NCBI RefSeq assembly: GCF_963678635.1
Contig: NC_087070.1
Span: forward strand, 3,942,539-4,002,538
Source: Symsagittifera roscoffensis
Lineage: Eukaryota > Xenacoelomorpha > Acoela > Convolutidae
DNA length: 60,000 bases
Reading direction: 5' to 3'
Positions 1 to 49,174 of the stretch are shown piece by piece; positions within the stretch are counted from its first letter, which is position 1, and every line of letters begins with the position of its first letter. Below the pieces are notes generated by a model that saw only the letters and a list, made by a program, of their open reading frames with translations, did no database searches and had not been told where the DNA came from. The translations under genes were made by a program, and so were the position numbers.

Positions 1-689
1 CGACATTCGTCGGTCGCCAAATAATCATATTGATGGATTTCTGGGGCGACATTTATTGAACTATTTTGCGCATAGATCGAGCAGTATTGAAAAATATAAC
101 CAACTGAGAGCCGAGACATAACTCTGTCGGTGTTTTGCCTTCGTCATTTGCGTCCTTTATGATTCCAATGTCATTTTGTCATTCTTCTTTATCATCTTTC
201 AGAGTTTCTTTCCTGAAACATTGCTAATGGGTAATGGCGTACTGTACTGCAGGGTTGCCTGGTTAAAATACAAATTGTTAATTAACAGTGTTTTTTTTTC
301 AACGTTGAAAAACTTGGAATTTTTGATATTTTTTAAAATATATATATCAAAATATATTTTAAAAAATTTCTGTGAATCAATGTTAGGCTTTCTATTTTCA
401 CTTGCCATTTGGTTTAATGGTGAATATGATGCGTTCGATTTTCCCTAGTTCTTGATGTTTTTAAATGAAGAACGAAATGATTTCCACGAGTCTATCTGAT
501 TATATCCCCCAGCCTAGTATCAAAAAAAGTTATGCCCCCCCCTTCTTGTCAGTTTTTATGAAATAAAAATAATCGCTGTGCTTTCATAACTTAGTGCATC
601 CATATGTTTTTAAATGGGAACTAGGCGCTGCGCTCCGATTTATGTATGAATCTGTAAACATAAACATGCGCATTTATATTTTTCGGCTC

Positions 690-1020
690 AATTTAAATTT
701 TTAGCGGTTTAACTTAAGTTTTCTTTTTCAGTTCATTTCCATTGTTAAATGGAAGGCAAACTTCGCCATCGAACAGCGAAATTTTAAAGTTCACGAAAAA
801 CGTGATCGGTTTCTAGTTTCAAAAGTGGGGTTTAATTTTCAGATTTTTTCCAGCGGAATTAGAAATTTAATTATTGGTCCAGTTTTCTCAACTTTGGTTA
901 TTTTTATTTAAAAAAGCGCCAATAATAAGTTGTTCTTGGAATTCAAAGCTTTCAGAGCATGTATATATTTTGTTTTCTTGCGTTCATCATTCTTTTCCAT
1001 TTGTTAGTGGCTATGTTTTT
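690..1020 (+). repeat. Dispersed family A, copy 1 (partial)
   Basis: Shares with other copies the ordered motifs AGTTCATTTCCNTTGTTAAA, GGAAGGCAAACT, ATCGAACAGC, GTCACGAAAAACGTGATCG, TCCAGTTTTCTCAA and TTGCGTTCAT. The 5' part is missing. Confidence 0.8.
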
Positions 1021-1135
1021 ATACGAGGGAGGGACAATAATGGGAAGACTTATCTCTTATCTCAAGTTATTACTGTCATAGGCTTTTTTTATTCCCGCTT
1101 AGCATACCTTTATGAACGGAGTGATTAAGATTAAT

Positions 1136-1590
1136 GAACGTAGTGAAGAGTTATATAGGTCTTGGTGATTTTTGTTAATTTTTTCCACGAAAATTTTTCA
1201 AAATTGGCTCACTCAATTTTGATTTTTTTTTGTGGTTTGACTTTTGATTTAATTTTAAGTTCAGTTCTTTTCGTTTGTTTCGTTTGTTAAAAAGAAGACA
1301 AATTCCACTATCGAACAGCAGAAGTATTAAGGTCGCGAAAAATTTGAAAGAAATCTAGTTTTAAAATGGACCTTAGTTCTCTGAATTTCCAGCAAATTAA
1401 AAATGTTACTTTTAGTCCAGTTGATTCTGAATGGGATAAATTTGTGTAAAACAGCGCCAATCAAAAATTGTTCTTGAAGTTTAAAGAGCGTGAATGTGAT
1501 AATTTTTTCTTCGAAAGTTGAAATATTTTCAATCTTTTTTTCGGTTTCATTGTTCTTTTTACCATTTTCCAACCATGAGTTGGCCATTTA
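1136..1590 (+). repeat. Dispersed family A, copy 2
   Basis: Near full length: begins GAACGTAGTGAAGAGTTATA then TAGGTCTTGGTGATTTTTG, and runs through the family's ordered motifs to GAGTTGGCC. Confidence 0.8.
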
Positions 1591-2889
1591 TTTGTCTTGT
1601 TTTTGTTCACTGTGATATAGCTTTTTTTTGATAAATTATGAAAATTTTTGATTCGTACGCATTTTACTTCTTAATTTTGGTATTTCTCTATTTAACGTTT
1701 GAAAGTCAGATAGGGTGTTCAGAAGCCACCTCTGATATACAGAAACACACTCACTAGTTGCCCGCATCTTTTTTAAATTCCGAAATCCGAGATTTTTTTG
1801 TTTTTCAACAAATCAGACTTTTTTGACGTCAATAACCAATTGTCGAAGGCACCCGATAACTATTACAGGAAAAGTAATTTAAACGCCTTTTGTTCTCATT
1901 GTTCCCGGATATAATTCTTGCGCTTGGTGTGTTTTTCAGACAAATTTATTTATCAGTTTTTGACGTAATTTTGAACCATCTGAAAGAGGTCAATGTCTGA
2001 TGCTAAAAACTGAAAGATGGTTTACCTGCAATCATTAGTCGTATAGTTACGGTTTTGGAGATTGTCGATTTGGCACCAGTTTTGTTTATTTTGTTTTTAT
2101 TGATGCCTAAGTGGTGGCGAATTAAAACGGCTCAGGATTCAATCCAATGTTTTTTGGTTTAATACCTTAAAAGATGTTGCATACACATAGCGCGCGAGTG
2201 GTAGTCGGAAGGTTGAGGACTTCGCTCTGATACGAGCATTTTTATTTAGTATCAATGAGCGAATCAAAGGCATCTATTAAGTGTCATTGAACTAAGTGAA
2301 GAATTCACGCTGAAATTTATTTTATTTTGTGATCTGATTATTGATTTCTTTTAAATTTCACTTCAAATTCATTGGCTAAAAGAGAAAAATTTACGCTTTG
2401 GATCGCTGAAGTGCAATTCAAGCAAAAAAGATGATTCAATTGTGGTTTCATAAGTGAATTTAAATTTGAGCTTCCCAGTAGAATCAAAAGAATTACCTAT
2501 TGATCTACTGTTTTCAATTTGGGTGAGATACATGAAAAAAAGTTCAATCAAATGATTTTTGAAACTGAAAGAGTTTTAACCCTTTGAAACTCAAAAAATG
2601 AAAATTGTTCAATAAATTGTATCATTTTTTGAGAGTTCATTGACATTTTTCCGACTGTCCGATTCTGTCTGTGGTCAGTCACGGTTTCGAATTTGATCGT
2701 TGTTGAATACCTGATTGGATTCCAATTACTGAGATGAGATGAAAAATCATACTGCCTGAAGGAACGTTTTAGGTTTGACAGAATTTCAGTGAGTAATTGG
2801 TAGCTTAGGCTGAGAGCGTTTCGTTCTCAACTCGGACTTTGAGTTATTTAGTTTTTTGTGGCTATCTTTGGTAATTGCTTTGTTGAGTA

Positions 2890-3290
2890 ACATTTTGGGC
2901 TGCTTTTTTGACGAATTTTGAAGTGATATCAATCCAGAATTTTTAAAATATTTGGTTGGATCAACGTTTACGCTTGAGATTAGTCATTATTATCAAGTCG
3001 GGATATAAACTTTTTCAGGCTAGCAACTTGTTTAACAAAATTGAATATTTTGATAGCTTGATTATAATCAATTCAAATTCTTGGCTTCTCCGGCAAATTT
3101 GGCATAGAGGTTACGACTATGCCTTGAACGGCAAGGGTTCGAATCCGATCCTGATTTTTTTTTAATTGAAAGTTTTCCGTTTTAAAAATTTGTCGGCCTA
3201 TTATTTTTTCCGATTTTTTTCTTAGCGTAGTTGTCACTTTCTTTGTGCCATAAGCCATTTCCATTATATATGTAAGTGTTTTTGATTTGC
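2890..3290 (+). mobile_element. tRNA-derived SINE-like repeat, copy 1
   Basis: Has an A-box-like TTGGCATAGAGGTTACGACT and a B-box GGTTCGAATCC 37 nt later. The arms do not form a proper tRNA cloverleaf. The flanks (GAAGTGATATCAATCCAGAA; GTCGGCCTATTATTTTTTCC) recur at 41,875-42,250. Confidence 0.65.
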
Positions 3291-3350
3291 TTGTGTAATT
3301 TACTAGCCTTGACGTTGTAAATTTTCCTTTTAAGTTTAAGAGTGAACATA

Positions 3351-3732
3351 TTTTTTTCAGGAAAATTCTTAAAATTTAACGAGGTTAAAATTTACTTTTT
3401 CGAGGTTTGACTTTTGATTTATTTTTAAGTTTGATTAATTTTCCTAGGTTAAAAAAAACTAAAGTATCGAACAGCAAAAAAAAGGTCACGAAAAACATGA
3501 TAACTTCTAGTTTCGAAAGTGGAATTGAATTGTCAGATTTCCGAAATGAATAAAAAATTGACATGCTGATCCAGTTTTCTCAAATGTGGTTAACTTTATC
3601 AAAAAAAAAGTTCTTGCAATGAAAAGTTTCTGACAGTCAGTTGGCTATGTTTTTTCTGAGTGCCTAGCAGAATTTAAAAAAATGTTTTCTGTTTACTTGC
3701 GTTCCTTGACTCTTTCCAACTGTCTGTTGGCT
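3351..3732 (+). repeat. Dispersed family A, copy 3
   Basis: Starts CAGGAAAATTCTTAAAATTT and ends CTCTTTCCAACTGTCTGTTG. It immediately follows a SINE-like repeat. Confidence 0.8.
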
Positions 3733-4984
3733 AATTTAAAAAAAAACAAATGGTTTCGGCTGATGTTTTATCGGCTATGTGACCTAATGTTGCGTCATTT
3801 AAAGGGAAACATAATTTGTGCGCCCCTTCTCATCTCCGGGACACAAAAGGAGAACAATCGTCGAATTTCAGAACTTTATAGCTCAAGATTTTCTTGATAA
3901 CTTCTGTCGGTTTATTTGGCGCTCAGTAATTATTTTTGAAAATTTGTATCAGGTCTGCGATTGTAAAGATTGCTTCAAACTTAACATCATTCGAGACAAA
4001 TTTATCTAGTTTTTGTTAAGTTTTTGTAATTGTTGTTTTTTCGGTATTTTAAAATATTTTGGATGTTTGTGTTGTGGTGCAACATTCCGTATCATCTCTT
4101 TGTTTTATAATTACTTCATTGAGATTTAATTGAAAGCTGTTATCAGGATCATGCGCTCGACAGATGCGCTTCCTGTTGTTGCTTATCTCTTCCGAGTATT
4201 TTTCACATTTAATTTGATTCGATGATTTTGAATACGATGCTGATATTTTATTCGGATGGATTACTTCGTTTGGTTATTTGCTTTTTCTGCCTAAATTCAT
4301 AATTATAGACCATAAAAATTCAAATGAAATTCTGATTTTGATTTTTAGCAAATAACCAAAAGTAAAATTCTGATTCTATAAGATATTATTCTATAAATTT
4401 CTCAAAATAAAACTGTAAATTCTATAAACCATAAACTTCAAGTAAAATTCTGATTTTTGTTGATTGTAAATAAATACGACTTCAAAATAAGGTTTGAACT
4501 ATAGTTCATGTAGTAAATGACGCGCTGTTAATTTATATTGGGAGCAATATGAACGTCATTTTTTTGTTTCTTATTTTCTTCCTTGGTATAATAAGACTGC
4601 TATTATCAGGGCGAAGCTATAGGTCTTGATTGGTTTTTGAAAATTAGGCGTATGCTTCAAATAGAATTATTGCGCTGAAGGCCACCATATTTCATTATAT
4701 TCATTATACCTATATATGTGGTGTTCAAGTCTGGTTTGCACTATCTTGTCAAGTTAAAGTAAAAAAAATTATTAACGTGTTTAAGCTCTAACGAAGGTCA
4801 CTATTAAGTAAGGCATGCAACTTGATTTTTAAAGACTAGCAACCAGGTGGTGTTGCCAAGGTAAGCGATGCTTAAGTTCAATGAATCGTTTTTTTTTTAA
4901 ATTTTAGAATCTCTGCGTTATCTTTCTTTTTAAAAACTCTTTCTTAAACGATGAAAACGCGCGAAAATCGAAAATGCGCGTAGT

Positions 4985-5105
4985 GTATAAGCCAGCCGAA
5001 AAGTTTCATCTTAACTTGTATTTTGCATAACTTTCGTAGCTGTTACATAATTGTTACATAACTATTATAAAACACTTGCGTATTTTCGGCTGGATAACAT
5101 ACCAA
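4985..5105 (-). mobile_element. Small MITE family B, copy 1
   Basis: About 120 bp with inverted ends TATAAGCCAGCCGAAAAG and TATTTTCGGCTGGATAAC. The interior has GTTACATAATTGTTACATAA. It is in the opposite orientation to the copy near 19.9 kb. Confidence 0.65.
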
Positions 5106-5885
5106 CATCAAGTAGTATTGTGTAAATATAATTTTTTAAAAGTATTTGTGTGGTTTTTAGGTTTTTCGACTGGAAAAGTTTAAAAATAAAGTTTTACAGA
5201 AACATTAAGTTTTATTATCCGGTTTTGATGATTTGACTTCTGATTTCTCAATTTTCAAAATCTGCTTTTCACTAAATTTTCGCTCTCAATTAGAAAACTG
5301 AATATACGTACAAAGATGATTTATATGGTGGCTTGTCATAGTGTCAAGTACCCTGATTGATTAAAAAGATAATCGTTCCAAGTTTGCCGAAAAATATTTT
5401 CTTCCCGGTTCGCAAAAAATGTTCTGCCTAGCATCCGAACATTTCAATTCGCTCAGATCCAAAGCTTAAAATGAACAATGGTAAAGCCGATCTAACAGAA
5501 ACACCACGCAATTAGTTTTTTTATTGCAATTTTTCAATACCCAGTTTGAGAGCAGATATTTTAGTGCAATTTACTCAGCACAATTTGTTTCATATTTCAT
5601 TGGCTTCACGGCCTCGCAGCAGTTAGTCGTTCAACAATTTTCGATATATCGTTTTGAAGTTTTCAGTAAAGCTCTTTCATTATGGAGATCGGATTCTCAA
5701 AGCTCTGAGCCTAGCCGATTTCAAATATTTTTGACAAAGTTTTTTAACCGTACCTGCAGAAGTGCGAGAAAATTATTGAAAATAGCAGGCATTTTGCAAC
5801 GGCTGTGTTAAATTTTTTTTTCGTATTCAGAAAATTTTTTAACTGGCATGAATTATCTGTCAATGCTTTCCGTACATCAGAGTAA

Positions 5886-6300
5886 GGAGTACTCTTATAT
5901 AGGTCTTGGTGAATTATTTTTGTGAGGAAAATTTTTCACGCTCAAATTTGATTTTTCGCAGTTCGACTCTTGGTTTATTTTTCAAATCAATTCATTTTGT
6001 TTGTTGAAAGAAAGGCAAAATCCACTATCTCAGAGCAGTATTATAAAGGTCGTGAAAAGTGTGAAAGAAATCAGGTTTTAAAAATGGACTTGAGTTCTCT
6101 GAATTTCCAGCGGAACAAAAAAGTTATTTTTAATCCCGATGTTTCTAAATGGGATAAATTCATATGAAACAGTGACAATGAAAAAGTGTTCTTGAAGTCT
6201 AAAGAGCGTGAACGTGATATGTTTTTTCTCCGAAAGTTGAAAATTTTCAATCATTTTTTATTCGTTTTCGTTCTTTACCATTTTCCATCATGTGTTGTTT
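5886..6300 (+). repeat. Dispersed family A, copy 4
   Basis: Starts ACTCTTATATAGGTCTTGGT and continues with all family motifs. A 65-codon ORF inside is chance. Confidence 0.8.
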
Positions 6301-6349
6301 ATGTTATTGTACTGTGATATTATATTGTTTTTCTGATAATTTATGGACG

Positions 6350-6595
6350 ATATGTTGCGGTTCGATATTTGGTTTATTTTAAAAATCCATTCATTTCCTT
6401 TGTTAAAAGGATGAAAAATTCCACTATAAAAAAGTGTTTATCTTAAATAGTTCTTGGATTGTTTAGAGTCTTAAGGCGATATATTTTCTACCGTGAAGTT
6501 CGAAAATTGAAGTGTTTTTTGAAAAACTAGTCAGATTTTCTTTTGTTCTCTTGCGTTCGTTGACTCTTTTCCAACTTTTTTTTGGCTATGTTGAT
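6350..6595 (+). repeat. Dispersed family A, copy 5 (internally deleted)
   Basis: Contains the TTCATTTCCTTTGTTAAAAG and TTGCGTTCGTTGACTC motifs with the middle missing. Confidence 0.65.
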
Positions 6596-6929
6596 CATTA
6601 TTTCGGTGTCAATTAGTTTGTTGTTTTTGCTCAATTTAGTTACTTTTGCGTTAATTTGGGTGATTTTCAGTTGTTAGTTTGTCTAAATTCTGATTTTACA
6701 GGGCTACATAAACTTTTCATTTCTTAACAGCTTCATAATGTATCTGTTATAAGTTTAAATACGGGCTTCACTATGTCGCCATATTTAAGCTTTTTCAACA
6801 TAATTTTTTTGCATGCTTAACGAAAGAATTTTTGCACGTTTAAGCTATATATTGCAATGGCTAAGAATTTTTTTTTCAGTTTTGCAGTATGAATTCAGTA
6901 TGAATTGAGCAAAGTTAGCATTTCAATTG

Positions 6930-7930
6930 TGTCAGGGATTCTTCAGGGGTAGCAAATTTGACCTCCAATTATGAATACCCAAATCTTTTTAGTTCACGAA
7001 ATTCCGAACCCTGTAGTTGGGTGCTGTCAGGGTAAACTCAGTGGTTGCGAATCTTGCCTTCATTTATGACTGCCTAAATCCTTGTAGTTCTCGAAATATG
7101 AAGTTTTCTACCCTGTAGATGGGTAATTTGAGGGTACCCTCATGAGCTGCAATTTTTGCGTCGAAATGCCACTTCTCAAGTTCTTTTAGTTTCCGAGATA
7201 AGACGTTGTTTTTCTTTTTACATTTTCAAAGATTTTATGTACAAAACAAACTTCCATCTCTACATTGAGGCGCTGTCAGTGTACTCTCGGGGGCTGCGAC
7301 TGTTGCCTCTAAATATGACTTCTCAAGTTCTTATAGTTTTCGAAATGTTTTTTTTTAATGATATTTAAACATTTCACGAAACTTAGATGAGAAAAAAATT
7401 TATCTCTTAAACCTATACTTGTGTATTGGGAGGGTTGAGGGTACTCTCAGTGGTTAGGTGTCCAAATGCGGTTGTTCAAATGCTTTCAATTTCCTAGGTG
7501 TGACGTTTTTTTTGATATGTTCAAAATTTTTTCAAAACAAATAAAATTTCCGGTAAAACAGGTAAAATTTCCAATTTTACAACACTATGTCTGGGTGCTG
7601 CCCGTTTAGTATCAAAGGTTGCAAATTTTTCCTCCCAATTTCACCGCTGAAACCGTTCCAGTTTCTAGGACTTGACGTTTTTTCAATTTTGGAAAAAAAA
7701 ACATTTCAAGAAACCTGATTTAAAAACTTTTAAAAAACGAAACCTTCAATTTCAACCATATAATGGGGTAATCTCAGGGTACTCTCAGAGATTGCAATTC
7801 TTTCCTCTAAGTTTGATTGCTCAAAACATCTTAGTTTCCGAGATATGCCGTTTTTTTATTTAACGGAATTTTACAAACAAAAACTTAAAAAATTTAACTC
7901 AGTTCGAAATTCTCAGCACTATCTTGGGTG
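6930..7930 (+). repeat. Diverged ~150-bp tandem array
   Basis: Six to seven degenerate copies. Each has a core like GGTACTCTCAGNGGTTGC, then TTGCCTCNAAATATGACT, then CTCAAGTTCTTATAGTTTC and CGAGATATGACG, followed by a T-rich spacer. Core positions are near 6950, 7038, 7131, 7278, 7440, 7605 and 7778; spacing grows from about 90 to 170 bp. Short ORFs here are by-products of the repeat. Confidence 0.75.
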
Positions 7931-10586
7931 GTGTCAAGATGTTTTATTTTAATCACGTTTGATTTATCGGATCAATTGAGCAATCTTCCCCACCCAGCAA
8001 AAACGAAAAAACTCTACAAAAAGACGTCAGCAAACGCAAGTAGATGGATGATGTGTTTATAGCACGCAATCAATTGACCGACTGAAGTTATCTTACATGA
8101 GTTTCGAGAAAAATTTTGAAAAAAAAATTTTTTTTTGCAAATTTTGTTTAGGCGACCATAGCCTCATCGAAGAAAGCGATTTACCAGGGTTGGTGCTCTA
8201 GCGTTGTATCTGAATAGCAAAAACAGTTCTCCGCAGCACCTTAATATTGTTCGCACCTTTTTGTCATGTTAAGAAAGGAAAAAAAGTCGCTTTTTATGGC
8301 TGTTTTATTGATTCTTTTTTCAATCCGAATGAAACTTTTGAGCTTTGATATTGTAGATTTTGGCTTTCCACAGTCGTTGGAAAATATGTTTTATGATTTC
8401 ATGTCATTCAATCTATTTTCAAGTGGTTATAAACATATCTCAAGTACCTATTGAGCTATTTCCCCCTCACGCGAGAATGGGGGGGAGATTGCTCAATTGA
8501 TCCGATTTATCTATTGAGGGCAGCAAATGATGTTCATACGGGCGAATGAAAAGGAGAACTAAGCTTGCCAATGGAAGAAACCCAGTAGTTTTGGAGATTT
8601 GACCATTTTAGTTTGAAAAGAACCTTTAAGATGATTGTTTTAATCTTTCAGTTTTAAAATTAAAAGCGTTGTTGGATGACCTTGGTTTTTTTTACGGTTG
8701 CATTCCTTTCGTTTTTTCATATTGTGTTGACATTAGACAATAAATATATATGATCAGAATAAAAATTGCATAGAATTATGGTTCAATTCATTTTGCGAAA
8801 TTGAAACCCAAAGTTTATTCCCAATAATGGGTCAGTTTTTGCTCTTTATAAAAATTTAATATTCAGTACTAATCACGTTTTACAATACGGTACGAATCAC
8901 ATTTTCTGGCTATCAAACAAAATTATTTTATAGAAAATATAGGAAATAATACCCTTTGCTGGATAATTAAGCGGCTCACTTTGATATAATTTGGTCCATA
9001 ATTGATTGACCAGGTAGTTTTGCGTACGTCTTGTTGACTTGAAGCATCCAATAATAGCCCATTTTGGGGGTAAATAGTGGCTCTGATTTAAGCAAAAAAT
9101 TGCACTGTATTATTTCTGATGTAGTTCAAAGGAACCTTTGTTGTGATCACTTTTGTCTACTATCAAACACAATTTGAGAAAATTTGTGTACTAATTTCTC
9201 AATTATGTTCTTTCTGTCTGGAATCATTAGCACTGAATGATGAAATTTGGATTTCAAGGTTGTTTTCAGTTTTTATTTAAAATTCCTGTAGAATAAAAAT
9301 TTAGATGTCTATGAATTCGATTTTCTTAATTTAGGTCAATTTGATTGTAAAAAATAAGTCAATAGTTATAGATTCTCGGAATTGAAAGATCATTAATGTT
9401 TTTTTATTCTGCGGCACGAATTTTCAAAGCTTTTTTTGAAATATATGATGATAATAGGAAGTACTATATTTAAATGTTTTTTTTTCTTCTGTAGTTTTTG
9501 CAGTCATACCTTAATTTTTTCTTTAATTTTTACAGACAAATTGAGATTATAATTCCGATAAACAATTCGATAATGAATGTATCGTGTTTCTCCTTTTCTG
9601 TAATATATTTCTCAATCGTTCAGTTTTTCCATTTGTATCAAAGCAGTTATATGGTTAGGTTTTTAGGTTTTCCTTGATAATTAGCGTGCTTCAGCGAATT
9701 TGAAGTTCTGACGAGTTGACATTTGGTGGCTATTAAAGCCTGACTTTATTTTGACTGCATTTTTTTAATTTCAGCACACATTGCGGATAGAAGACATTTT
9801 TATATACACTGCAGTATTATTTTCTAGTTTTTGCATGGGTTCTAAACACGCTTAATAGTTGATTGATTTGCCCATTAAAATATTTCCTGTCTCTAATTCA
9901 TTTTTATTCCGATTGAAAACTTTTTAGCCAACCCTTCCACTCATTTTAAATTTTTTTATTATGTACAGCATAGAAAACAGCTTGAATAGTGCTGTTTTTT
10001 TTGTGGCGTTAAATTAGTAGTTTGATAAAGCCCATAAACAATTTAGGTTCTGCGAGATTAATTTTTGGGTTTTTTGCAGTGGTATTAGTTTTTATGGGCG
10101 CCATTTCCAGAGATTTTGACACATTTTTGAGCAGACTTGACTTTCGGACTGAATAATTTGCCTTAAGACTCAAAGCCTTGCAAATTTTTGATTGAAAAAG
10201 TTGGAAGTGACAGTTGTTATGACAGTAAATTGTCACTATTATAACTCTAATATGAAGTTACAGATCTAAAATTGTCATTATTTCTTAACAAGAACTGTAC
10301 TTAGAACCACATTTGTAATTTGTTTCAGTTGCTTTCATTGAAATAAAGTTTTCGTTGCGATTTATTTCCTTTATTTTTATATCTTGTGATACTCGTATGT
10401 TCATAAAATGGTCAGTTAAAAAGGACCATTGACTTCTGCTTACAGTTCTTATTTAACTTTAATTTATTATTCTATGAAGGGGAATTTATCTAAATAGTCC
10501 CTTGATTGGTAGCGAGATCAATGTGACCTTCTATATGAAATTGACCATTTTCGTCAACCTCATCTGTTGACCTCTGACCTTTACAT

Positions 10587-11204
10587 ATGCCCGCATCGGG
10601 GTCAAATCTGTTGAGCCAATTCAAGATGTGTGTCGAAACATTGTCATCCAAAACGAAGTCGCATGAAATTTTGAGCAATAGCCAACACTGCAACACATCT
10701 ACACAGCCCATTGTGAATATTAGACTGATGGAGTATCAAGTGTCAGCTAGCAAAGAGATCAGTGGCGGAGTCAGTGACAGCAGTGACGAAAAATGCTGCT
10801 CGGAAGCCAAGCGCGGAAACGGACTTAATCCGGGAAATTTAGTACCCCGTAGTTCCTTAGTAACAAATTCGCAACAGTTGAGAAGAAAGAAAAAAGCAGC
10901 TCACAAATCTCTGTCGGCTTGCGATGCCACGAAATTATCTGAGCTGAATTTAGAACTAGACTTTGGGTACCAGTTTGAAAGAAAGTTATCAAGGAAACCA
11001 GAACGAAAAATTGCGACCACGAATACTTCAGTGCTTCTGGAGTTTCTGCAGAATTTCAGAGAAGATATCACACCGGCCTGCACGCCTAAAGTCTCCTCGA
11101 GGGGCCGAAAGCTGTATCAGCCGAAAAGACCAACCACTCTCAATCTCAAACACAGGAATCATTTCAAACTCAGGCTACTGAATCGAATTTCGATGGCAGA
11201 TTAG
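10587..11204 (+). CDS. Coding-like block, possible upstream exon or separate small gene
   Basis: This is a 205-codon open frame with an ATG at its start and an in-frame TGA four codons earlier. Codon use is balanced and protein-like, unlike the AT-rich surroundings. The predicted product is basic and rich in serine and lysine (RRKKKAAHKS, RKLSRKPERK), with no domain I recognise. It lies 5' of the unc-13 exon at 11,488 on the same strand. A weak phase-2 donor at 11,114 (CT|GTATCA), or another at GG|GTACCA further upstream, could splice it in frame to that exon. It could be a poorly conserved N-terminal exon of unc-13 or an independent gene. No function is claimed. Confidence 0.5.
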   Translation: MPASGSNLLSQFKMCVETLSSKTKSHEILSNSQHCNTSTQPIVNIRLMEYQVSASKEISGGVSDSSDEKCCSEAKRGNGLNPGNLVPRSSLVTNSQQLRRKKKAAHKSLSACDATKLSELNLELDFGYQFERKLSRKPERKIATTNTSVLLEFLQNFREDITPACTPKVSSRGRKLYQPKRPTTLNLKHRNHFKLRLLNRISMAD

Positions 11205-11487
11205 ATCCCCCCAGAAGATAATCGACCGCTCCCCAAGTCCCTCTTTTTAATACTATTTCCAAAAATTGAGTATGTTTTCAGATAACAATACCGGGGCCAA
11301 TACTTATTAGTTTGATAATTATGCAGCTGAATAATCTCAATATTTATTTAAGAAATACTCCAAAACTGCAACAAAGGATCTGCTTTCTTTAAGAAATGAA
11401 TGCATCCATAAAAAGGATTGAAAATATGTTTTCGCGCGCAACTATCTTGCAAGAAAGTTTCTCCTATTTTTTTGTTTTTTTTTCTAG

Positions 11488-47876
<36,389 letters not shown>

Positions 47877-48440
47877 CCCCTCCCCACTATACACACTCCA
47901 CATCATTTACAGGCTTGTAGCATCAACCGGCCGAATTTGCATCGTCGTTTCTGGGACTCAGTTTGGACATGCCGGACGCGCCCCTTCGAGGGCTAAAAAC
48001 AACAACAATAATACCCACATCATCATCATCTCTTCCTCTTCTGCAATGATACTTCCACTTAAATTAAAACTGGTTTTTGAGATCTCACAGCTATAAGAAG
48101 CTGTTGAAAACCCAATTTCAGTATGCATCATATGACTGTAGCACTTCGATAATTTCGATGTCAAAATTGTTCAACTGACTGCTCGCCATCAGCAACAACG
48201 GATTCATTTACAATCAAAGTTCGATTGAGAAGAAAGTCACAAAGGCTTAGGGCTTGTTTGAATCATCTCTACATTCAATGACGTTAAAGTACAATGGACT
48301 GAAAAATAATGCAATGTCGAGAGTGGACGAACCGCTGCAGTTCGACGGACCCACTAAATTATGCCGCGAAGTTTGACGAGGAACTCTACTTAACGAGAAC
48401 GCTCAAGAAGAGCGAAGCAAGTGAATAAATCTATTCTACA
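47877..48440 (+). other. unc-13 3' UTR with candidate polyadenylation signal
   Basis: Non-coding sequence after the TAA. An AATAAA at 48,424-48,429 is followed after about 10-15 nt by a GT-rich stretch (AGTGTGATTCTG), a plausible cleavage region. The UTR also holds a retroelement-like 3' end at 47,905-48,030. The transcript end is inferred. Confidence 0.5.
47905..48030 (+). mobile_element. Retroelement 3'-end fragment in the 3' UTR
   Basis: A GC-rich stretch (CATGCCGGACGCGCCCCTTC, GAGGGCTAAAAACAACAACA) passes into simple AAC/AAT/ATC-type repeats. The layout is that of a non-LTR retroelement 3' end. It resembles the end of the ribozyme-headed retroposon (GGACGGGGGCTAATAAAA). Confidence 0.5.
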
Positions 48441-49174
48441 GTGTGATTCTGAGCAGACAACTCTTTACTTACGGCTGATTTATTAACCGAACTTGCCAGC
48501 TCGGCTGGGCTGTTTTTAGTGAAGCGATTTTTCATATTGCGTTGTGTTCATTATCGCAGGTTGCTTTAACAGTGTTTGGGTTATGTCTCAGTAGTTTTAA
48601 GCAAAAGTTTTACCTCGAGACGCAATCCTTCTTTGCAATATGCTCATTTTTGTATATTTTTGCAGTTTAGTATAGTTAGTAAATTACTGATGTTGTACAT
48701 ATTGTGCTTGTTCGGTTTTGTAAATTTTCTCTCGAAGTTCCTAATCAAAGAAGCATACCAGCGTTTAAGAATTAAATTTATATATTTGGAATTAAATAAT
48801 TTATAAGAACAGTTTATTCATTGTATGATCGAGTGTTTATATTCATTTTTCAAAGTTTGCGTTTGTAAATTTTTGTAAATTCAATGTTTCAAATTTTATT
48901 TATTTGCTTCAAATTTTGATCAAAATTCACAATTCTACATTTTGACAAATTTTTGTTGTAGCTCCAAAGGCGTAGAAGGGAATTCGTTTGCCGAAAGCCA
49001 AAAAATGGCTAAAGGTACTGTTACTATTCTGTTTGAACAGAAAGTTAACATTAGATTTTGGATGTGAGAATCAGACAGTTAAACCAAAAATTGTTTGTAT
49101 TAATGTTTTAATTAATTTATTTTTTTATATAGGTCGTGATAACTTTTTTTTTCGTCTTTTGCAAAAAAATTGTT

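Larger units (their letters stand above)
1..10586. other. 5' non-coding region, repeat-rich
   Basis: No exon could be supported. Sequence is AT-rich and contains the dispersed family, one SINE, one small element with inverted ends (4985-5105), the tandem array, and short A/T-rich repeats at 4300-4460. It may be intergenic or a 5' intron of unc-13. The remaining stretches (1-650, 1600-2880, 8000-10,500) hold nothing I recognise. Confidence 0.6.

Noticed and set aside
5524-5811. 95-codon ORF
   Set aside because: It looks somewhat protein-like but has no exon signals, homology or codon bias that I can support.
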